Shown: one piece after another, positions 49,168 to 57,805 of the stretch
How positions within the stretch are numbered: the first letter of the stretch is position 1
Layout: each line of letters begins with the position of its first letter
Origin: Sulfuricurvum sp.
Lineage (GTDB): Bacteria; Campylobacterota; Campylobacteria; Campylobacterales; Sulfurimonadaceae
Reading direction: 5' to 3'
DNA length: 64,000 nucleotides
NCBI GenBank assembly: GCA_024637295.1
Contig: JAGXFL010000008.1
Span: 1 to 64,000, forward strand
Program-made: the position numbers and the translations under genes
Notes under the pieces: generated by a model
Seen by the model: the letters and a program-made list of their open reading frames with translations, nothing else
Database searches by the model: none
Told to the model about the DNA's origin: nothing

Positions 49168-49821
49168 ATGAAAAAAGGTTTTATGCTAGTAGAAGTGATG
49201 ATCGCGATTGTCATGGCAGGTATAATTGCAACCGTACTAGCAACTATGGGCTACTATACCATGATTCAAGCAAACAGCCTCAAACTTCAAAATACAAAAA
49301 CCATACTTGAAGTGATTCGCAGCCGTTTGGTCGGTCTAGCAACGGATCCCGACGCAGATTCTTATTTCGAGCTTCTCAAACAAGATGTAAACTCGACCGT
49401 CCCTGTCTCTGTGGGACTTGGTAAAGATGCATGGGGACGTAATATCTATTATACGACCTACGACTTTGGTATTGCAAATGTGATAGATCCAATCTATGCG
49501 GATACCAACACCTCTATCTCACCCAATGACAATGTGTTGGGTCGCCTGATCAGCACTGGTGAGGATGGTATTTTGGATACGAACGCTACGAGTTCTACCG
49601 CGCAAGGTGATGATCTGATGATAGAGATCGGGATCGGAGAGACCAATCATCTCAAGCTGTATGGCGGGTCTGAGATCACAACGCAGACTCGTGGCTATAA
49701 CAGTGCAATTGTCTCATCCACTGCACCGCTTACCCCAACACATGGAACTTTATGGTATTGCGATACCAATGCAACGCTTTACATGTACAATGCTACAGAT
49801 CTCAATTGGACTGCGATTTAA
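49168..49821 (+). CDS. prepilin-like protein, last gene of cluster
   Basis: A 217-residue protein. MKKG, then FMLVEVMIAI (Glu at +5), is a canonical prepilin N-terminus. The globular part contains GKDAWGRNIYYTTYD, like the GspG/GspH-type beta segment with a DPWGNPY-type motif, and is rich in Thr/Asn near the C-terminus. It is probably a pseudopilin of the minor set. Starts 10 bases after gspF ends. Confidence 0.82.
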   Translation: MKKGFMLVEVMIAIVMAGIIATVLATMGYYTMIQANSLKLQNTKTILEVIRSRLVGLATDPDADSYFELLKQDVNSTVPVSVGLGKDAWGRNIYYTTYDFGIANVIDPIYADTNTSISPNDNVLGRLISTGEDGILDTNATSSTAQGDDLMIEIGIGETNHLKLYGGSEITTQTRGYNSAIVSSTAPLTPTHGTLWYCDTNATLYMYNATDLNWTAI

Positions 49822-49823
49822 CT

Positions 49824-50198
49824 TTAGGATTCCCCAAATTCACGTTCTTCATAGCCTATGGTTGCGCCCATAATATACAACGGTGCATCTTCTATACGCC
49901 CTTTATAATCCCCTATTGCCAATGCCGCCTTGGCATTATCCAACTCAACCGTTATCCCCTCATCCATCGACAGTACACGTAAAACATTGTCACTGACCAA
50001 TTTAGCATCGCTAACACCCTCAATCACAAAAGCAACATCGATCCAGTCAAATCCTCGGGCTTTGTCTTGGACACTAAAACGTATTTCAATGGAAGTAGCG
50101 GAAAGAGGGATCAGAGAGTGTATTTCGCCGTTACGAGCGAAATCTATACGCTCACATAGGGATTTAAGCGTTAAGGCGTTCAGGGGCTTTACTGGCAC
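49824..50198 (-). CDS. conserved-looking unknown protein coupled to nrdA
   Basis: A 124-residue soluble protein with alternating helix and strand (IDWVAFVIEG-like middle) and no recognisable motif, metal site or signal. The GTG start overlaps the end of nrdA by 10 bases, so translation is probably coupled. It could be a RNR accessory or just a linked gene; I do not recognise the family. The convergent pilin gene ends 3 bases from its stop. Confidence 0.55.
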   Translation of the reverse strand: MPVKPLNALTLKSLCERIDFARNGEIHSLIPLSATSIEIRFSVQDKARGFDWIDVAFVIEGVSDAKLVSDNVLRVLSMDEGITVELDNAKAALAIGDYKGRIEDAPLYIMGATIGYEEREFGES

Positions 50199-52555
50199 CC
50201 GTCACACTCCATCGATCGGTCTTGCGTCTGAGCAACCGCTTCAGGTGATTGAGATCGTAGGTAATAAGTCGATTTAAGACCCAACTTCCATGCAAGCATG
50301 TAGATCTCATTGAGGTATTTACCGCTTGCTTTATCCAATGTGATAAAGATATTGAGACTTTGACCCTGATCGATCCATTTCTGACGAATTGCGGCGGCTT
50401 TGACCAAAATCGTTTGATCCAGATCATAAGCTGGCGTATAGTATCCCCACGTATCAGGATTGAGATTAGGGGCAACTACCGGAATAAGGCCTGAAAGATT
50501 TTCTTCAAACCATTTGCGCTTATAGATAGGCTCTATCGTCTGTGTAGTGCCTGTGAGGATCGAAATAGAGCTCGTAGGGGCGATTGCCATCAAATAGCCG
50601 TTACGCATCCCCTGAGTCTTTATTGTTTCACGTAGAACGTCCCACTCATAGTTAGGGGCAAACAATCCACCTCGGTCAATGAGGTTTTGGACTTCTGCAG
50701 TTGCATGATCCATCGGAAGGATCCCGCGATTCCACTTTGATCCTGCATATTCAGGGTAAGACCCTTTTTCAACCGCTAAATCTGATGATGCTTTGATAGC
50801 GTTATAACTAACCGCTTCCATCACTTCATCGATCTTATCAAAATGAGCTTGCGAGCCCCATACGATCTTCTGTCCCGCGAGCATCTCAGCTTCACCCATA
50901 ACACCCAAACCGATTGCACGGCTACGCATGTTAGTACGTTTTACTTTTTCTAACGGATAAAAGTTTAGATCGATAACATTGTCTAACGCACGAATAGCGA
51001 TAGGGACGATGCGATCAATATCCTCTTTGGTGTGAACACGAGACAAGTTTACAGAACCCAAATTACAAACAGCCGTTGCTCCGTCAACTTTCTCTTTTTC
51101 GACAATATAGACAGGACGACCACCTAAAGAATCCAATGCAGTTACTTTGTTCGCCGGTTTTTCAATACCGCTATCGACCTTGACGATCTCATCTTCTTCA
51201 TACGTTACAAAGCTTCCATCTTCATATTTGATCTTGATCAAATAATGATTTGGCTGTGTATTTTGAAAAATCTCCGTACAAAGGTTTGAACTACGGATGA
51301 TTCCATAATGATCATTTGGATTAGCACGATTAGCGCTGTCTTTAAAACAGAGGAATGGGCTTCCCGATTCAAAATAACTTGTCAGAATTTTTTTCCAAAG
51401 ATCTTTTGCTTTTGTGTGTTCTTTTACAATAGTTGCATCTTGCTCAAACTCTACGTATTTCTTCTCAAACTCATCGCCGTATAACTCGGTCAACTCTTTG
51501 ACGTCAAACGGATCAAACATTGTCCAAATACCATCTTCCACAACACGCTTCATGAACATATCATTGATCCACAATGCCGGGAACAAGTCATGCGCACGAC
51601 GACGCTCTTCCCCTGAATTTTTCTTGATATCCAAGAAATCTTTGACATCCATATGCCACGGCTCGAGATATACCGCAATGGCCCCCTTACGTGTACCCAA
51701 TTGATCTACTGCGATTGCAATGTCATTTGTGATTTTCAAGAAAGGGACGGTACCACCGGCTGCATTTTTATGTCCGTCGATAAAAGAACCCATTGCGCGT
51801 ACGCGTGTCCAGTCCCAACCGATTCCTCCACCGAACTTAGAAAGAAGAGCCATCTCTTTGTAACCATCAAAGATACCTTCGATGTTGTCCGGGCTTGAAC
51901 CGATATAGCATGAGCTAAGCTGATGACGTGTTGTTCGTGCATTCGACAAAGTCGGTGTTGCCAACATCACTTCGAATTTTGAGAGCATGTCGTAAAACTT
52001 TTTTGCCCATCCCATAGAATCCGATTCATTTTGTGCCAAGAACATTGAAATTGCCATAAACATATGCTGAGGAAGCTCTATAGGATCACCATTACGATCT
52101 TTGATCAAGTAACGGTCGTAAAGTGTTTTAACACCCAAATAATTGAATTCTAAGTCGCGATCCGCAACAATGTATTTATCCAATTCTACTAAATCGTATT
52201 TCTCTCTTAGTCCTAGAAGGATTCGACCTTCACCCTCACATCGCTCAAAATAATGCTGTAAGGTACCATAACCGGTAAAACCGTTAACGCGATGATATAG
52301 ATCATAAAGAAAAAGACGTGAAGCGACAAAGGTCCAATTTGGACTGTCTATATCAATCTTATCAACCGCTGTTTTAATTAACGTGTGCTGTATCTCATTA
52401 CTGGTGATGCCATCTCTAAATTGAATCTGTGCATCTACTTCCAATTCACTCTGAGAAACATTTATCAAACCTTTTACGGCTGCAGAAGTATATTTCTGAA
52501 TCTTTGTAATATCTAATGGCTCTCGTCGGCCGTTTCGTTTGACAATCGTTAGCAT
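50189..52555 (-). CDS. nrdA: ribonucleoside-diphosphate reductase alpha subunit (class Ia)
   Basis: A 788-residue catalytic subunit. It has an N-terminal ATP-cone (VKRNGRREPLDITKIQKYTSA), the active-site Cys in TRHQLSSCYIGS, and the catalytic segment SSNLCTEI...AVCNLGSVNLS with the loop Cys pair, interrupted by an insertion of about 60 residues common in epsilon relatives. The C-terminal redox arm ends ECDGCQ. It makes deoxynucleotides with NrdB, which is encoded on the other strand 15 kb away. A TATAAT -10 lies near 52600 and AAGGAAAT before the ATG. Confidence 0.96.
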   Translation of the reverse strand: MLTIVKRNGRREPLDITKIQKYTSAAVKGLINVSQSELEVDAQIQFRDGITSNEIQHTLIKTAVDKIDIDSPNWTFVASRLFLYDLYHRVNGFTGYGTLQHYFERCEGEGRILLGLREKYDLVELDKYIVADRDLEFNYLGVKTLYDRYLIKDRNGDPIELPQHMFMAISMFLAQNESDSMGWAKKFYDMLSKFEVMLATPTLSNARTTRHQLSSCYIGSSPDNIEGIFDGYKEMALLSKFGGGIGWDWTRVRAMGSFIDGHKNAAGGTVPFLKITNDIAIAVDQLGTRKGAIAVYLEPWHMDVKDFLDIKKNSGEERRRAHDLFPALWINDMFMKRVVEDGIWTMFDPFDVKELTELYGDEFEKKYVEFEQDATIVKEHTKAKDLWKKILTSYFESGSPFLCFKDSANRANPNDHYGIIRSSNLCTEIFQNTQPNHYLIKIKYEDGSFVTYEEDEIVKVDSGIEKPANKVTALDSLGGRPVYIVEKEKVDGATAVCNLGSVNLSRVHTKEDIDRIVPIAIRALDNVIDLNFYPLEKVKRTNMRSRAIGLGVMGEAEMLAGQKIVWGSQAHFDKIDEVMEAVSYNAIKASSDLAVEKGSYPEYAGSKWNRGILPMDHATAEVQNLIDRGGLFAPNYEWDVLRETIKTQGMRNGYLMAIAPTSSISILTGTTQTIEPIYKRKWFEENLSGLIPVVAPNLNPDTWGYYTPAYDLDQTILVKAAAIRQKWIDQGQSLNIFITLDKASGKYLNEIYMLAWKLGLKSTYYLRSQSPEAVAQTQDRSMECDGCQ

Positions 52556-52647
52556 AATTTATTTCCTTGACTCTCTCTAAAAAGAAGTATTATAGTCACT
52601 CAATATTGTATTGTTTCTTATATGTAAAACATGATTTTTTATGATTA

Positions 52648-53976
52648 TTATTTGAACACGCGATTAAAGATCTTATCCACATTTTTCGTATAGTAATCAA
52701 AATTGAAACATTCACGTATGGCGTCTCCACTCAAGCTTTGTCTCAACTCTTCATCTCCCAAGAGGTATTGCAGATAAAGACTTTCCCCTTTATCATTGGT
52801 TGCACTTTTCCCCTGCTGCAATCCTTCCCATACTTTCATCGCATTGCGCTGAACGATACGGTAAGCATCTTCACGACTCACCCCCTTGAGTGGTAGTTCA
52901 AGCAATACGCGTTGAGAGAAAACCAAACCACCCGTTAGGTTCAGATTGCGCATCATGTTTTGGGGATAGACCACAAGTTTGGCAATAACACCGTTAAAAC
53001 GGTTGAGCATAAAATCCGAAGTAATAAAAGAGTCTGGTAGCCAAAAGCGCTCCGTTGAACTGTGAGAGATATCACGCTCATGCCATAACGCGACGTTTTC
53101 CATTGCAGGTATAACATACGAGCGTACCATACGCGCTAACCCTGTTATGTTTTCTGTCAAAATAGGATTGCGTTTATGCGGCATAGCCGATGAACCTTTT
53201 TGTCCCACTGAAAAATACTCTTCACACTCATACACTTCGGTACGCTGCCAGTGGCGTATTTGTACCGCAAACTTTTCGATCGAACTTGCCATGAGCGCTA
53301 ACGCACTTGCAAGCTGTGCATAACGATCACGTTGTATGACTTGATTTGATGCAGGTGCCGCTTTTAGTCCTAACGCTTCACACGTGTACTCTTCAAGCTC
53401 TAGTGGTGCATGTGCAAAATTACCCATTGCTCCAGAGACTTGACCCACAGCGATGACCTCCATCGTTTGCTCTAGGTTAGTTAAATGACGTGCCATCTCA
53501 TCGTACCATACTGCTAACACTAAACCAAACGTAATAGGCTCGCCATGTATTCCATGAGAACGTCCTACCATCAACGTCATCTTGTGTTCCATCGCTCTTA
53601 CCTTGATCGACTCCATAACCATCTTAACGTCTGCAATGATTAAGTTTAGAGAATCACGCATTTGCAATGCTACCGCAGTATCAACCGTATCAGATGACGT
53701 CATGCCATAGTGAAACCATCGACTCTCGTCACCTAACGATTCTGATACCGAAGTCGTAAAGGCAATAAGATCATGTTTTGTTACCGCTTCGATCTCATCG
53801 ATGCGCTCAATATTAAACCCTGCATTTTCTACAATCTTTTGGGCATCATCATTAGGTATTAGGCCTAAACGATTCCAAGCTTTTACAACTGCGACTTCAA
53901 CATCCAGCCAAGCTTGATATTTTGCTTGCATTGTCCATTTTGATTTCATCTCTTCTCGTGCGTAACGTTCAACCAT
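52648..53976 (-). CDS. purB: adenylosuccinate lyase
   Basis: A 442-residue fumarase-superfamily lyase acting twice in purine synthesis. It has the signature GSSAMPHKRNPI near residue 270, the catalytic His loop GRSHGIHGEPITFG, and TSSDTVDTAVALQMR upstream. It lies upstream of nrdA on the same strand with a 92-base spacer; nucleotide genes cluster here. Confidence 0.97.
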   Translation of the reverse strand: MVERYAREEMKSKWTMQAKYQAWLDVEVAVVKAWNRLGLIPNDDAQKIVENAGFNIERIDEIEAVTKHDLIAFTTSVSESLGDESRWFHYGMTSSDTVDTAVALQMRDSLNLIIADVKMVMESIKVRAMEHKMTLMVGRSHGIHGEPITFGLVLAVWYDEMARHLTNLEQTMEVIAVGQVSGAMGNFAHAPLELEEYTCEALGLKAAPASNQVIQRDRYAQLASALALMASSIEKFAVQIRHWQRTEVYECEEYFSVGQKGSSAMPHKRNPILTENITGLARMVRSYVIPAMENVALWHERDISHSSTERFWLPDSFITSDFMLNRFNGVIAKLVVYPQNMMRNLNLTGGLVFSQRVLLELPLKGVSREDAYRIVQRNAMKVWEGLQQGKSATNDKGESLYLQYLLGDEELRQSLSGDAIRECFNFDYYTKNVDKIFNRVFK

Positions 53977-54071
53977 GTTTTTATTCCTTGAATGTGCTAA
54001 AATGCGCTTATCATTTGCGCTGGATACTATGTTTTTAGTTTATCCTACCCTCCCTTATAAAGGAATATATT

Positions 54072-55007
54072 TTGCCCTTCGTCACCAAAAGACTCCATGC
54101 TCCTATTCGTGAAAAAGCTTTTATTTTTTTGATCCGCGAGCTTGGTCTTTCCCAAGCCGAATCCCAACGTTTACTTGCCAAGGGTAGATTGACTCAAAAT
54201 GGAATCGTCATGAGTAATCAAGCCGGATACATAGAAGGCGACTTTGATTTTCTCATTTTTGAACCAGAATCTAAAGGGCTATCAGCTATCTTCGTTGAAA
54301 CTGATTTTGCAGTTTATGATAAACCAAGTGGCGTTTTGATTCATCCGCAAAGTAGAAAAACACCCTATTCCCTCAGTGATGAAATCAAACATGAGTTTGG
54401 CCATAATGCCAATGTTGCCCACAGGATTGACCAAGAGACAAGCGGTCTTGTATTAGCTTCTCGCAACAAAGAGAGTGAAACAGTTTTAAAATTGTTATTT
54501 GAAAACCGTCAAATTACCAAACGTTACTTGGCTATGGTGCATGGCCATCTACAAGATGACATGGACATACAAGAGCCTCTTTTACGTCGTGAAGACACCG
54601 ATACCCTTGTACGGATGGTTGTCAAAGTACATCCCGAGGGAAAAGCATCGCGTACGTTTATCAAGCCGTTACAATATTTACCTGATCTCAATATGACGTT
54701 AGTAGAAGCCTCACCGTTTACAGGACGTACACACCAAATAAGAGTGCATTTGTTTCACGTGAAACATCCCATTGTCGGTGATCCTATATATGGTCAAGAG
54801 GAAAATGATATACGAAGATTTTTGGATAAAGTTTTAACACCTCAAGACAGATTGGAAATGGGCGGAGCAACACGGCTTTTATTACATGCCAACTCTCTAG
54901 AGTTTAATTACAAAGGAGAGGATTACCATATCGTCTCACAAGAAGACTTCATCGCCACCTGCTATAAAGCCATGAAAATCAACGGGAACACCGCTACACC
55001 TCTTTAA
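54072..55007 (+). CDS. RluA-family pseudouridine synthase
   Basis: A 311-residue rRNA/tRNA pseudouridine synthase. An S4-like N-terminal part is followed by the catalytic motif AHRIDQETSGLVLASRNKE (Asp). PFTGRTHQIRVHL and HVKHPIVGDPIYG complete the core. RluC, RluD and similar subtypes cannot be separated. TTG start behind AAAGGAATATAT. It overlaps the convergent next gene by 14 bases. Confidence 0.9.
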   Translation: MPFVTKRLHAPIREKAFIFLIRELGLSQAESQRLLAKGRLTQNGIVMSNQAGYIEGDFDFLIFEPESKGLSAIFVETDFAVYDKPSGVLIHPQSRKTPYSLSDEIKHEFGHNANVAHRIDQETSGLVLASRNKESETVLKLLFENRQITKRYLAMVHGHLQDDMDIQEPLLRREDTDTLVRMVVKVHPEGKASRTFIKPLQYLPDLNMTLVEASPFTGRTHQIRVHLFHVKHPIVGDPIYGQEENDIRRFLDKVLTPQDRLEMGGATRLLLHANSLEFNYKGEDYHIVSQEDFIATCYKAMKINGNTATPL

Positions 55008-56718
55008 TGTAACGGTTTCGTTTTGCTTCTTTTATCTTATTGATCTCCACCATAATGTAACCATCAATACAATTATTAAAATCAACATCGATCCCAAAAT
55101 CAATAAATTGTGCCCCACCTACTTCGCATAGCTCACTATACTGCTTATACAGAACAGGGACAGCTACGTCAAATGTTTTGAGATAATCCTTTAATACTCT
55201 GAAGTCTTGCTCATAATCATTACCTAAAAATATTTCCGCAAACTCTGCATTAACATTATCAGAGAGATGAAATGGGGATTTTGCCTTAAGATACTGTCGA
55301 TCACAACCAAAATACAGCGTATAAAAATAGACCAGAGCTTCTTTGGCATGCTTCGGATAACTGCCGGATATACTGACAGGCCCTATCATGTATTTGATAT
55401 GAGTGTTGTGCGCCAAATAAGCCCCTATCCCTTGCCAGAGATAATCAAGCGCTCTGCTTCCCCAATATTTAGGCTGAACAAAACTACGTCCAAGCTCTAT
55501 TGCATCTTCTAAAATAGGATCGAACACATTGCTCATACTGCACAAATCATTGAGATACAATCCTTCTTTACCCAGCCACGACAATATCCATCCACACTCC
55601 CCTATGCGATACGCCCCAACAACTTCTAACGCATCATCATCCCACAAAACCAAATGATGGTAATAGCGATCATACTCATCAATGTCTCTTGAGAAGCCGC
55701 TACCCTCACCTACCTTACGAAACGAATACTCACGTAATCTACCGATTTCATTGATTAAGTTTGGAGCGTTATCGTACTCCATCAAATAGATGTGCTTGTC
55801 GTCGCTGGTACTTCCAAGACGCTCACCCCGCTTAAGCTCGCTGCGAAGCTCCTGCCGTGACACAGGATGGGCAATGGAGCATTCTGTCGGATATATCCCT
55901 TTTTTACCTCTTGATAGACGTAAGAGATGTTTACGAAAAAGACGTGCATGATGTTTTTCACTCATGGAGGTATCATTAAGGACTTTTGAATTGATCAGTT
56001 CACCTACTCTAAAATCAAATATTTGATCACGTGCCGCAAATATCTCGTGACCAAGCAAGAGAGTTCCTAGAGGCTTATAAACCCATGATGCAGCATAAAA
56101 CAAAGAGCTGTTCTTGGCTTTGATAAAAATTGGGACGATGGGAGCAGAATTGCGTTTGGCAAATTTAATAAACCCTCCCTTCCAGTGACCCTCTTTTTGC
56201 CCCAATAGACCTACGCGTGAAACTTCACCACTGGGGAAAAAAATCACGACTTCTTCGCCTTGTAATGCTCTATCAATTTGTCGTAAAGAATCTCGAGAAA
56301 GTTTGTCATTAAAATTATCAACACCTATAATAAACTCTTTGAGTTGAGGAATCGATGTCAGTATTTTATTGGCAACAATCTTAACTTTTTTATTTTGTCG
56401 CACGTTGCATACCATTTGTATCAACGATAAAGCATCTAATGCCCCCAGCGGATGATTGGCAACAACGATCACCTTACCAATTGCCGGAATATTTTCTACC
56501 TCTCTATGAATCACTTTATACGATACATTTAAATGTTCTAATACTGCATCAATAAAATCTAAACCGCTTTTATTTTTATGCAATTCCATAAAATGATTAA
56601 TGGAGTTTTCATGCACCATTAAACGTGTTAATCCAACAACAGCTTTCGATATAAAATCCGGATAACTGAATAATCCCGGATGCTCTTTTTTCAAAATTGT
56701 TTCAACACTGACCATCAT
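54994..56718 (-). CDS. OlsF-like fused acyltransferase (ornithine lipid synthesis)
   Basis: A 574-residue two-domain protein. The N-terminal PlsC-type acyltransferase (about 60-290) has the HxxxxD motif as VVANHPLGALDALS and FFPSGEVSRVG. The C-terminal part (about 310-570) is GNAT-like, in the OlsB ornithine-acyl family (YSFRKVGEGSG, ELGRSFVQPKYW). This is the order seen in the bifunctional OlsF of Serratia and Flavobacterium, which makes ornithine lipids in one protein. Function here is inferred from architecture. The ATG at 56718 (or 56715) has AAAGGT upstream. Confidence 0.78.
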   Translation of the reverse strand: MMVSVETILKKEHPGLFSYPDFISKAVVGLTRLMVHENSINHFMELHKNKSGLDFIDAVLEHLNVSYKVIHREVENIPAIGKVIVVANHPLGALDALSLIQMVCNVRQNKKVKIVANKILTSIPQLKEFIIGVDNFNDKLSRDSLRQIDRALQGEEVVIFFPSGEVSRVGLLGQKEGHWKGGFIKFAKRNSAPIVPIFIKAKNSSLFYAASWVYKPLGTLLLGHEIFAARDQIFDFRVGELINSKVLNDTSMSEKHHARLFRKHLLRLSRGKKGIYPTECSIAHPVSRQELRSELKRGERLGSTSDDKHIYLMEYDNAPNLINEIGRLREYSFRKVGEGSGFSRDIDEYDRYYHHLVLWDDDALEVVGAYRIGECGWILSWLGKEGLYLNDLCSMSNVFDPILEDAIELGRSFVQPKYWGSRALDYLWQGIGAYLAHNTHIKYMIGPVSISGSYPKHAKEALVYFYTLYFGCDRQYLKAKSPFHLSDNVNAEFAEIFLGNDYEQDFRVLKDYLKTFDVAVPVLYKQYSELCEVGGAQFIDFGIDVDFNNCIDGYIMVEINKIKEAKRNRYIKEV

Positions 56719-57194
56719 ATTTACCTTTGTGTCATCAAGATATCGCATGGTAAATTATGTTTATTTCAGTGTTGTTACATCATTATTACCTGATTATTAC
56801 AATCCAAAAATTTTTAAAATGTGAATAACTTTTTATAACAGCCACTTAAAAATTTCTGAAGTGATATAAATTCTTTAAATTGCTCTCAAAACCCCTGTTT
56901 TTAGGGCTTTTATAAAACAATAATCTACTTGATTTTAGGTAGAATTTATATAAATATTTTCTGAAATAAGATTAAATGATATGAATGATAAGGATATTTT
57001 CGAAACATTTATTCACATTCCGCTCACAGTGTGAATATTACACATTTATAGAAAAATAAACATTTTTTTTGATATTTTATTTTTCTTTTAGCTCTTTTTT
57101 CCAAAAGACTTAAAAAAAATATTGATGAGAGAATAAAGTATAAAATATAAGGAGAGTACCGATACACTTCTGACCTAGCGGCTCTCCTGGTGTG
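56719..57194. other. origin-proximal non-coding region with DnaA boxes (oriC1 part)
   Basis: A 476-base AT-rich stretch without a gene. Three DnaA boxes match TTATTCACA-type: 56820-56828 (-, perfect TTATTCACA), 57009-57017 (+, perfect) and 57030-57038 (-, ATATTCACA). A weak terminator-like hairpin with CCCT/AGGG flanked by AAAA/TTTT lies at about 56888-56911. From 57060 it becomes T-rich. The distal end contains the structured element at 57151-57202. Confidence 0.7.
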
Positions 57195-57202
57195 TTAGCC
57201 GC
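57151..57202. other. structured element between oriC1 and ruvC end
   Basis: GGAGAG (57151-57156) pairs with CTCTCC (57182-57187), and AGCGGC (57178-57183) pairs with GCCGCT (57197-57202). The two stems overlap and so are mutually exclusive. It overlaps the ruvC stop codon. On the minus strand the first stem ends in TTATATTTTAT, so it can serve as a ruvC terminator. On the plus strand TATAAA-like bases precede it. Its real role is unknown. Confidence 0.45.
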
Positions 57203-57695
57203 TTATTAATACTTTGCTCCCCTTTTCCAATTTAACTCTCTGCGCATGCGTTATTGCAACTGCCATAGCATCTGTAATATCCAGCGGTTTGATCTCTTTG
57301 GTAATCCCTAATATTTGTTTCACCATAAATGCAACCTGCTCTTTTGCCGCCTTAGCTTTTCCTGTCAATGCTTTTTTTACTTGTAATGCCGTGTATTCAG
57401 AAAATTCACCATGTTCTTGCAATAGTTTCAGCATGATTGCTCCTCGAAATTGGGCTAGTTTCAAAACTGTTTTAGGATTATGCGCATAAAAAATATCTTC
57501 CATTGCTACACTATCGATTTTATGTGCCGTAAATAATTGTTCAATCGCTTCAGCAATTTGAGGAATTTGATGCTGAAGTCCCTCGCTTTTAATTTTTATT
57601 AAACCTGCTTCGATCAATTTCATTTTATGCCCTTCTAATAAAATAAGCGCATACCCGCAGTTTCGTGTACCCGGATCAATTCCTAAAATGAGCAT
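57195..57695 (-). CDS. ruvC: crossover junction endonuclease RuvC
   Basis: A 166-residue Holliday-junction resolvase. The catalytic acidic residues are in [12 protein letters not shown] (Asp), AMEDIF (Glu) and [12 protein letters not shown] (Asp). The ATG at 57695 follows GGAGAAAG; a GTG five codons upstream is less likely. It diverges from dnaA, with DnaA boxes in the spacer. ruvC next to dnaA is typical of some Campylobacterota. Confidence 0.95.
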   Translation of the reverse strand: MLILGIDPGTRNCGYALILLEGHKMKLIEAGLIKIKSEGLQHQIPQIAEAIEQLFTAHKIDSVAMEDIFYAHNPKTVLKLAQFRGAIMLKLLQEHGEFSEYTALQVKKALTGKAKAAKEQVAFMVKQILGITKEIKPLDITDAMAVAITHAQRVKLEKGSKVLISG

Positions 57696-57702
57696 TCTTT
57701 CT

Positions 57703-57789
57703 CCATTCACATGTGTGATGATAATTATTCACATCAAATATGTCCCCAATTATAGGGAAAAAAGTGTATTATTACCATTACTATTCACA
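57703..57789. promoter_or_regulatory. DnaA boxes in ruvC-dnaA spacer (oriC1)
   Basis: Three plus-strand DnaA boxes with TTCAC core: CCATTCACA (57703-57711), TTATTCACA (57725-57733, perfect) and CTATTCACA (57781-57789). The last lies 17 bases before the dnaA ATG, so DnaA may repress its own gene. The core agrees with the TTCAC core known for this phylum. Confidence 0.8.
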
Positions 57790-57805
57790 TAGTTTGGGAG
57801 AAAGA

